64,000 nt of DNA, from the NCBI GenBank assembly GCA_028023455.1, contig JAQFVV010006238.1, positions 3,790,572 to 3,854,571 of the forward strand. Direction: 5' to 3'. Positions 56,600-64,000 of the stretch are shown here, piece after piece. The position numbers and the translations under genes are program-made. The stretch comes from Epiperipatus broadwayi (Eukaryota; Onychophora; Udeonychophora; Euonychophora; Peripatidae). How positions within the stretch are numbered: the stretch's first letter is position 1; every line of letters starts with the position of its first letter. The notes under the pieces were generated by a model. The model was not told the DNA's origin. It saw only the letters and a list, made by a program, of their open reading frames with translations, and did not search any database.

Positions 56600-59400
56600 A
56601 ATAACATATAGTCAAACAAAATTGCATACATTTAAAATAAATCCCATATAAAATTAAAAAAAAAAGTTAACTTTTTGTTAATTTTTGACTAAAAGTGTTT
56701 TAAAAAATGTAAACGGGATGAAAATTGAATAACAAGATTTTCCAGATGTACAGACAGATCCCCCCCCCCTTCCAAAAAAAAAAACAAAAAAACAAAATAG
56801 TAAGTTACATAAAAGTGTGTTTAAAAAATCTCATCTTTGTTCAGTATTACTTTTGTGATCAAATTATGGAATTTAAAAACAGAAAAACAGCAATAACCAC
56901 ATATGTAAAATCTTTTTCCATTTATGTCAATAATATTTTCATTCTTGAGTTAAAAACAGAAATTTATTTTGAGTTGATTTTTACATTTTGTTATATTAGT
57001 AACTAATGAAAAGAATCAATTAGGATTTAATTACTTTTAATTTAAACAAAATCAAATGTATGTATGTGTATAAATACATTTTTATAACCAAGATTTCTAC
57101 AATCTACTTATTTATTTTATTTTAAAAAAGGAAAAAAAAAGATGAAAAAAAAAAGATTGTAAATACACACACACACACCTTTTTTTTTATATATATTGTG
57201 TTACAATTTAGCATACTAAATTTATATATGCATGTAAAAAACCAAAATCATCATCACAATTTTATATAACCATAAAATTTAGCATCCAAGTTTAAACCCT
57301 ACAAGGTCCAGTTCTAAACTTTAAACAGAGAAAAATGGTCAACAATTATATTTTATTTTTTTTGTTATAGAAAGTAATACACACATTTAAACTATTTAAT
57401 ATTTAATTTTTCTTTAAAACAAAGTTATAATCATACATATACAATTATTTAAATTATTTAATTTTTATATTTCAAATATTAAAATTTTAACTTTCTTTAA
57501 ATAACCTATCTAGATCAATTTAATATTTTATTCTATACTTCTATTTTCTTTTCTTTAATTATAATTGGATTTAAAGTTACAGATTTAATTAAATAATTGG
57601 GTTATAATTACTAAGCTAGCAATCATATTATTTAAGGTTAGTTTATAATGATTTAAAATCAGATGTTAATTACATACAAAATTTTACATTTCTAAATATT
57701 AAAAAAATATTAAATCTTCAAATTATTTTTTACAATTTTTTTGTTAAAACAAAATCTGTTTAATCAATACGATCTTTTATGATTTTTTGTAAATATTGTA
57801 CTTTGACTATAATTTTTAAATTCCTTATCAAGACTAAAAGGACAAGATTTAAGTGTTTGAGTTAAAGAAAAAAACAAAGAAAAAATAAGAATGATCTATT
57901 TTTTAAAACAAATGTCTGAAAAATAAACTTTTCAGTTAAAAATACTTTGTGAAAATAAATTAGAATCTAATTAAACAAATTTGTCCAAAAATACAATGAG
58001 TATCTCTGATGTAAGTTAGCTAAAATGATATAAAAGTCTTGATATTATTGATATTCAGAATAAATAAATATAGTTAAAATAAAAAAATCTTCTAAAATAA
58101 ATATCACGGGTTCCGACCATCTGGAACACATCACATAGAAAGAAAGAGTCTAAAATAATATTCTACAACTTTCAACTGACCAGATAAATAAGATTTTTAA
58201 AAAAAAATCCTCATTCAAGAAGAGAATTAATCTACTGATAAATATTAATCATCAATCCAATTAATTGTTACAACAATGATTTTAAACCAAGAAAATTTAC
58301 AAATAAAACAACTCTATTTCATCCACATCTGACAGAAAAAGAAAAATTAATATAATATTTCCAAATTATCCACTAAACAAATAACCCAATAGATCACCAT
58401 CACAAATAGTTATCCCCCAAAGAGATGTTCAGTAAAACAAAAATTATCAGAAAAAAACCTATACAAGACAAGTTTGAACCCTGGAAATTTGCCACAACAA
58501 AAGAATAGATTTTAACTATTTTCTTTATGAACATCTTAAAAACATTCAAAAAAATTTTAAAGACAAGACATCAGATGATAAACAAGAAGTCTTACTAATA
58601 ATAACTTTGACAAATACTAATACAAAATAATTTAATTTTAAAAAGAAAATTTTTTATAATTTAAAATATTATTATAGAAAACCCCAAAAATTTTAAAAAT
58701 AAAAAAAAGAATAAAATGATATTTAATATAAGATACTGAGGGAGGGAAAAAAAACCTTCAAGTCTTCAATTTACAACATTTTTACAATTAGATTTAAAAA
58801 CAGAATTTTTAACTTTTAAAAACAGGCAATCCACAAACAAACATTAGGAAGGGGAGAATAAAATCTGAGATGTAAAACAATATATATATATATCAATTTC
58901 AATACAGAAATTTTAAATAAATATAAAAAAATTTTATAAAATAATAATGATGTCCACACAATTTAAATATATTAGAAAAATCAAAATAAAATGAATTCTT
59001 TAAAAATATTTTATTTAGAGAATACCCCATATTTATACACACACACACAATTTTAATAATAGTTTAGAAAATAAATATTGATTTATAATATTTTGATTCT
59101 ATATATACCACACCCACATCTATTTCACAAGATATCCATCCTAAATGTTATATAAATCTGACAAACAAAACTATTGACCATTTGTTATCTAAGATTGAAA
59201 GATTATTAAGACCCCTTTTTTAAAGATTTCCAAATATATTGAAAAACAAACCCATTTTTTTATAAAAAACCAAGGGCAAACCCACTAGTATAGATAACAT
59301 CGATCAGAAACTCCGCGACCGCCTATTTTTCTAACACAAACCGAAAAAAGAAGACCCCTCCGTTTCTCCATCACAATTCCCCTCACACCACTCCTTTTTT
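56600..59400. other. G-poor, A/C-rich tract, unassigned
   Basis: From about 57000 to 59400 the plus strand is visibly poor in G: C outnumbers G two- to threefold in sampled lines (for example 58261-58440). It ends in a GC-richer block with CTCCGCGACCGCC (59312-59324), just after CAAACCCACTAGTATAGATA. No frame, TIR or tail is identified. A 10-C run lies at 56760-56769 and CA microsatellites at 57165-57177 and 59039-59049. Such strand asymmetry suggests a single-stranded or transcription-linked history, or one large unrecognised element. Confidence 0.45.
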
Positions 59401-59682
59401 TTTATGAATATATGCGCACAAAATTTATCTTTTATGAAGTCAATTCTCTCATAACATGAGCTTTTATTATATATTTAGTGTGTGGATTATGCTTTTCTTT
59501 TTTTAAACATCTTAACTATCAACAAAATATCATAAAGAAACTTGTATAGATTCCAGTCAAGAGATGGAGTGATTAATGGCTTAAATCTCATTTCTCCCAC
59601 TATAGCAATAATTATTAACTATGTTATTTACAGATTATGTTTATCGTTTTCTATGTGGATCAGTGGCTGATAAGTTCTATTT

Positions 59683-59934
59683 ATGAAGAAGATTAATGTA
59701 ATTAGTAGTTCTCCTGAAACCAAATCCAGTTTGCTTTATTGTTACATCTGCAAAAAGAAATTTGTTTGCCATCTTTATTACCATAATTATGGGGCTGTAG
59801 ATTCTTGGTTGAATATCCAGAAAGGGAATCTTGATTTGCAATCAGTCTTAGATGGTAAAACTACAATTTTTGGCCAATGTAATTTTTTTTTTATATACTT
59901 ATTTTATGAGATAACTTTTCCCCTGAAGATGTGA
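59683..59934 (+). other. Unassigned exon-like open frame
   Basis: An 83-codon plus-strand frame with a C-x2-C-containing stretch, YCYICKKKFVCHLYYHNYG, less AT-biased than its flanks. A possible donor GATG-GTAAAA lies at 59849-59858. I do not recognise it. It could be a short exon or a transposon zinc-finger fragment; chance is also possible. Confidence 0.2.
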
Positions 59935-60041
59935 TAATGAATGACATAGACATTATAATATATGCATCACATTTTTAAAAAAAATATTAATAACATGGAA
60001 TGATTTATGTTTAATTACTTTCATATATTTATAGATATATA

Positions 60042-60933
60042 AGATTTTCAAAAATAACTGGAATCATTCCTTTAGAGGGTGAGCACATTGTAGATGTGTC
60101 TAGATGTCTCTTGAGGGGACCGTTGTATCAATCTGCCAATGACTCTTATTGATTGAAATCATGCTGTAGCATAGTAAATGTTTTGTTAAGTGCATCTCAC
60201 TTATTTATCTTTTTTTTTTTTTTTGTAATAGCTGAAAAGTTGAAACAATGTGAACTTCTGTTTTTTGTTAGGGAAAATGGCTGGGGAAATAGTTATAATG
60301 CTTGAAACAGGTTACAGGTAAGCTGCTTTGGAGAAAATACAAGTTTGCATGTGGTTTAATGAAAGTGTCAAATTCACATCCCCAAAAAATTGCCAGTGAA
60401 GTCCAATGTCAAGACGATGATAATTTTTTTTGGATGCAAGTATTGTTCGCTCAAAATTTGTTCATAATGATTAGGCATTGAAAACCTACAAGTTCTGAAA
60501 ACGGTAAAACAAAAACATTCCCATTTGTAGTAATAACGGGGAGTGTAGGCTTTACCATAACAAGGCACTAGCCTACCTTGACTATGAAACAATTTTTAAT
60601 TAAATTGAGCATGACCCAGCTTATTCATCAGCCATATTCATTCAATATCATACTGTGCAACTTCTTTTTATTCTCTCAAATGAAAAAATCCCTCAAGAAT
60701 TTTTTTTTTTTTTTGCCAACATAGAAATGGTGTAGAAATAAAAAATGACATGGCCACTAAAAGGCATCACTTTACAAGAATTTCCAGACTACTTCAAAAA
60801 GTTAAAAACACATTAATATTTATGCATCGGATAAAGTGGACTGTACTTTTAAAGGGATTCCCTTTGTAACACCTAAAAATAAATACATAAATTTTTATTA
60901 CATAATTCTGATTATTTTTGAGCCTACCTTTCA
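60042..60933 (+). pseudogene. Mariner element, highly decayed (copy 3)
   Basis: Left TIR TTTTCAAAAATAACTGGAAT. The right end reads AGGCTCAAAAATAATCAGAA on the minus strand. TA on both sides, about 892 bp. Collinear with 32911-33766: GAAAATGGCTGGGGAAATAG near 60272 and a CAAGTTCTGAAAACGGTAAA block near 60489. A DYF-K-KTH C-terminal region lies near 60790-60815. The most degraded of the three. ORFs such as 60374-60592 are shadows. Confidence 0.75.
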
Positions 60934-60939
60934 TACATA

Positions 60940-61390
60940 TGTTTGTGCATTTATTTATCATGTTTACAATGACTTTATATCAAAGTGAATGCTTCAAAAG
61001 CCATATGTTGCCAATTGAACTGTCATTTTACTTACAAGAATTATTAATGATTTGATGCTCAGGAGATCATGTGATGCTTGAGCATCAGAAGTATTAGAAT
61101 GATCTTCAATCCAGTAACTGATCGTTCTTGAACTCTTAAATACAAATTGATGTAAGTTTATAGGTAACTAGTAGATTGGAAGGACATGCTATGAATCTGA
61201 ATAATCATTTTGAAAAACAGATGAAAGCTTAAGATTTAATTTATAAAATCATCACCAATGTCAGGTATATTAGACATGTACTTCAAGCCTCTTTTTTCTT
61301 CAATATTTTTTTTAATACTTATACAAGTGAATTTGCATGCTCCCATAAATGTTCTGTCAACAAGTACTAAACCATCAAACATCACATGAT
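60940..61390. other. Non-coding stretch
   Basis: A short inverted repeat TTGATGCTCAGGAG / ATGCTTGAGCATCAG lies near 61055-61090. No gene recognised. Confidence 0.45.
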
Positions 61391-61392
61391 AA

Positions 61393-61650
61393 TGTTTTCA
61401 ATTTCATTCTCATAGCTTTGTAGTAAAGTAGAGTTAAAAGGTGGCTGCTGGAGGGTTGCATTAGATCCTAAGAGGTGCAGTGCTCTCAGATCCAAGGCTC
61501 CTCACTGATGATGGCCACAAGCCAGAAACTAGTCTGGGGATATTGGATGAGTAGGCACTAGATAGGGATTTTATGCACAAGCCTTCTGGCATCCATTGAT
61601 TACTCTGTTTGGCACAGGGTGGCACTACTGTATGGGGAGTTTTGCCTTTG
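61393..61650 (+). mobile_element. Half H2 element F (one arm with intact ribozyme)
   Basis: Begins in the spacer-proximal arm (TTTTCAATTTCATTCTCATA), runs through the hammerhead and ends GAGTTTTGCCTTTG. The 5' arm and the unique 3' tail are missing. It lies 190 bp from element G in the same orientation; the two share TTTCATTCTCATAG-like inner sequence, so they may derive from one subfamily. Confidence 0.8.
61490..61548 (+). ncRNA. Hammerhead ribozyme motif, family H2, best-paired copy (element F)
   Basis: Every expected pair is present. Distal stem I ATCCAA (61490-61495) with TTGGAT (61543-61548), internal loop GGC/TA, proximal stem I TCCTCA (61499-61504) with TGGGGA (61535-61540). Core CTGATGA (61505-61511), stem II TGGC (61512-61515) with GCCA (61521-61524) around CACAA. 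GAAA (61525-61528), stem III from ACTAGT, cleavage triplet GTC ending at 61534. A stem I internal loop facing a pentanucleotide loop II is the arrangement that gives natural hammerheads their loop-loop contact. Activity is inferred from the fold. Confidence 0.9.
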
Positions 61651-61843
61651 TTTACAACAAGTACTAGTCATAATTTATTTTTAATCTTTGAGTGTGTTTC
61701 ACTGTAATTTTGTATTGTTTTCCACTGATATGTATAAGATAATATAAAACGGTCTTTACTTTATCATCACTGAAAATACTAAATAATGAAGGACAATATA
61801 TTTTTCCATTGGGCTAGTAAATTTCTTAATAATGAAATATATA

Positions 61844-62284
61844 AACAGAGCAAAACTCTCCATACAGTATTGCCACCTGTGCTAAACAGAGTAATCAATG
61901 GATGCCAGAAGGCTTATGCATAAAATCCCTATCCAATGCCTACTCATCCAATATCCCCAGACTAGTTTCTGGCTTGTGGCCTTCGTCAGTGAGGAGCTTT
62001 GGATCTGAGAGCACTGCATCTAGATCTTAGGATCTAATGCAACCTTCTAGCAACCACCTTTTATCTCTACTTAACTACAAAACTATGAGAATGAAATTGA
62101 AAACACAAGCCAGAAACTAGTCTGGGATATTGGATGAGTAGGCATTGGATAGGGATTTTATGCACAAGCCTTCTGGCATCCATTGATTACTCTGTTTAGC
62201 ACAGGTGGCAATACTGTATGGAGAGTTTTGCTCTGTTTATCAACAATTAATGTGCTAATATAGGAAATGTGATCATGTGATGCT
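61844..62284 (+). mobile_element. H2 foldback element G with perfect 14-bp flanking repeat
   Basis: 441 bp. Starts AACAGAGCAAAACTCTCC, folds back near 62100, and returns to GGAGAGTTTTGCTCTGTT. It ends in the tail through GTGATCATGTGATGCT. Flanked by TAATGAAATATATA at 61830-61843 and 62285-62298, identical over 14 bp. The left arm carries an intact antisense hammerhead. The right arm has lost the core heptamer and half of stem II but keeps GAAA and GTC. The missing inner part of the right arm explains its small size. Confidence 0.9.
61946..62004 (-). ncRNA. Hammerhead ribozyme motif, family H2 (element G, left arm)
   Basis: Minus strand. Distal stem I ATCCAA (62004-61999) with TTGGAT (61951-61946), proximal stem I TCCTCA with TGGGGA, core CTGACGA (61989-61983), stem II AGGC-CACAA-GCCA, GAAA, ACTAGT and GTC ending at 61960. 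All invariant residues are present; the outer stem II pair is A-A. Antisense to the element's presumed sense strand. Confidence 0.85.
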
Positions 62285-62299
62285 TAATGAAATATATAT

Positions 62300-63590
62300 T
62301 TTTTCGTTGCTAATTAAGAACAGCTACATGCCCAATAATGAACTAGTCATTATATGACTTTTTGGCAACTGGAAAAACAACATCCTAAGCTTTTTGAAAA
62401 TACTCACTCATGTGGAAAAAACTCTCAAGTTTCACCTTGATTTAAACCCAAGGTTATAATCATTGTAGTAGATGCACAAACATTGCATACTAAATGTTTA
62501 TATATATATTGAAACAGTATTTTATCTACTATTCCATTTCACTTATTATGTTTCATAGTAGTATTTATTCTGTTTAAATCCCTCCAAGTCCGTGTTTATT
62601 AATGTATATTTAGATATATGTATGTATACTTATGTATATTTGCATATACCTAGGTATCTGAATGTCTGTATGTGTATTGTTATATAATGCATATATTTAG
62701 TTATAAATTGTATAACAAATTTAAAGTAAGTTGTGTAAACATTACGCACTAGATTTTATAAGCATTGCAATGCAATTAAATTATTTTATCTTTAATTTAT
62801 TAAAATAGAAATGTACAAATTTCTTTTATTTAACTTAGACTTCACATATAAATTTCCAATTCTAGAGATGATAAGATTACATATATAACAGAAAGTTTAC
62901 AGAACTTAAATCTGTTTTTAAAGATTGGCCTGTTTCCTGGAAAAATATTCTGCTACACAGACCTGGTTTAAGTCAAGCTGCACTATTTTATGAATCACTT
63001 AGGTTTTACTTTTGACTTTTCTAAATTTAATAAAGATGTGTTAAAACTTAAAATCAAAAACTTAAAATTATAAACTAGTTCATGGCTTTTGCAGGGGGAG
63101 GAGTCAAAGAGGTAGTATAAAAAAACCTGAATTTTCAACACTAAAAGTTCACTCTTAAATTTTGAAACATATGCTGTCAGGGACTACACCCTTTTTAATA
63201 ATGGAAATGAGCAGCTAGAAGGCTCAAAATTTTGCCATCTTCTTTTGGAAGATTGATCTATAATAATGGAGAAGTTCAAGACTAATAGCCTGCCAAGAAG
63301 ATATCGGAGACAAGCCAAACCAGCAGAGAATGTTAGTGCCAAACACCATGAAGGATGCCTCATCTAGAAGAAGATTGGTAACCTTTCTTCCCACAGAGCT
63401 CTTAAAATTAAATCTAAAACTAAACTAAATTAATAATTCTCTTAAGCTAGTTGTAATGTTGAACATTCATAAATAATATTTATAACTTCTTAATAAATAA
63501 ACCCTGTAATATAAATTTAATGTAACCATAATAAATTTTCTAATGTAACTTTAAATTTAATAATAATAATATTTGTAAAAATCTTGCCTC
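62300..63590. other. Non-coding stretch
   Basis: No recognised element. A 34-codon open frame starts at 63267 (MEKFKTNSLPRRYRRQAKPA) and stops at 63371; it lies upstream of the possible LTR at the right edge and could be a fragment of its internal region, but this is speculative. Confidence 0.3.
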
Positions 63591-63596
63591 CATATT

Positions 63597-64000
63597 ATAA
63601 CGGGACAGCCTATTTGATAGCCTTAGTTGAGGCACCAAATATAATGGAACGGCATTTAATCATCCCAATTGATGTATTAATTGTAATATAATCAATTATA
63701 TTTAATGTTTAGAAATCATTAACTTAATGCTTCACAGTTAGGTTCGCCAAATATAACAGAATGGATTATATTTAAAATCTAAGTTGGTCTTGTTAAATAT
63801 AAAGAGATGATTAAATTCCTTAGAAAGAGGATACGCATTTCACTACAATCGGACTTTGGGTCTTCAAGTAGAATGCTAGAAATGAATCGAAATACTAAAT
63901 CCATGATTATATATATCTTTATTATGCTAGCTCAATAATCTTTAAATAAGTTTAAATACAATTTAGACCAGGTCATCCATCTTTCATCCCTCTTTCAGTC
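63597..64000. repeat. Possible LTR fragment, copy 2, running off the window
   Basis: Contains three related words, CACCAAATATAATGGAACGG (63632), CGCCAAATATAACAGAATGG (63745) and a decayed third near 63793. Then TCGGACTTTGGGTCTTCAAG through CATCCCTCTTTCAG, shared with 41690-41850. The CCAAATATAA-GGAA words recall the ends of some LTR retrotransposons, but no partner LTR or primer-binding site is confirmed within the window. Confidence 0.45.

Overview
The window looks like non-coding chromosomal DNA of an AT-rich animal genome, probably an invertebrate. Supporting signs are strong A+T richness, no dense ORFs, no operons or ribosome-binding sites, and a typical metazoan mobile-element set: non-LTR retrotransposons, mariner, hAT, MITEs and tRNA-derived SINEs. 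I cannot name the species. I find no intact protein-coding gene. Nearly every ORF is a relic of a transposon, the antisense shadow of one, or low-complexity sequence. A few short unassigned ORFs are listed with low confidence.

Layout. 1-3.3 kb: AT-rich sequence and the 3' end of a LINE. 3.3-4.9 kb: a hammerhead-like relic beside an RTE-like LINE that holds a hAT element and a MITE. 5.4-8.1 kb: a second LINE (endonuclease then reverse transcriptase, minus strand), split by a foldback element. 9.4-12.3 kb: a hairpin, two RTE fragments and a tandem pair of hammerhead ribozyme motifs. 14.9-18 kb: SINE, a 1.1-kb MITE-like element and a foldback element. 19.7-23.8 kb: three RTE insertions, one with a 5' inversion, and half a foldback element. 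26.6-30.9 kb: no recognised element but a cluster of same-strand poly(T) tracts. 31.1-34.1 kb: RTE, LINE and mariner relics and a 71-bp tandem repeat. 36.7-39.0 kb: a decayed jockey-like LINE. 39.7-48.7 kb: a palindrome, a possible LTR fragment, a microsatellite, SINE, hAT and a tRNA-like foldback. 52.6-56.5 kb: a 31-bp minisatellite, a foldback element, a MITE and a mariner. 57.0-59.4 kb: a G-poor tract. 60.0-62.3 kb: a mariner and two more foldback elements. The right end holds a second copy of the possible LTR.

The main result is two unrelated-looking families of hammerhead self-cleaving ribozyme motifs. Family H1 is a 58-bp unit, duplicated in tandem at 10659-10774, with degenerate single copies near 3.55 and 37.8 kb. 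Family H2 is carried in the arms of a dispersed foldback element. It has copies at 5.9, 17.7, 22.1, 44.9, 53.5, 61.4 and 61.8 kb. Seven H2 arms keep the invariant core, and the only heptamer position that varies among them is the one the hammerhead consensus leaves free. Two H2 elements are flanked by 13-14 bp direct repeats and share a fixed 5' start and a unique 3' tail. That fits RNA-mediated insertion better than DNA transposition. A non-autonomous, ribozyme-bearing retroelement related to retrozymes or Penelope-like elements is the best hypothesis.
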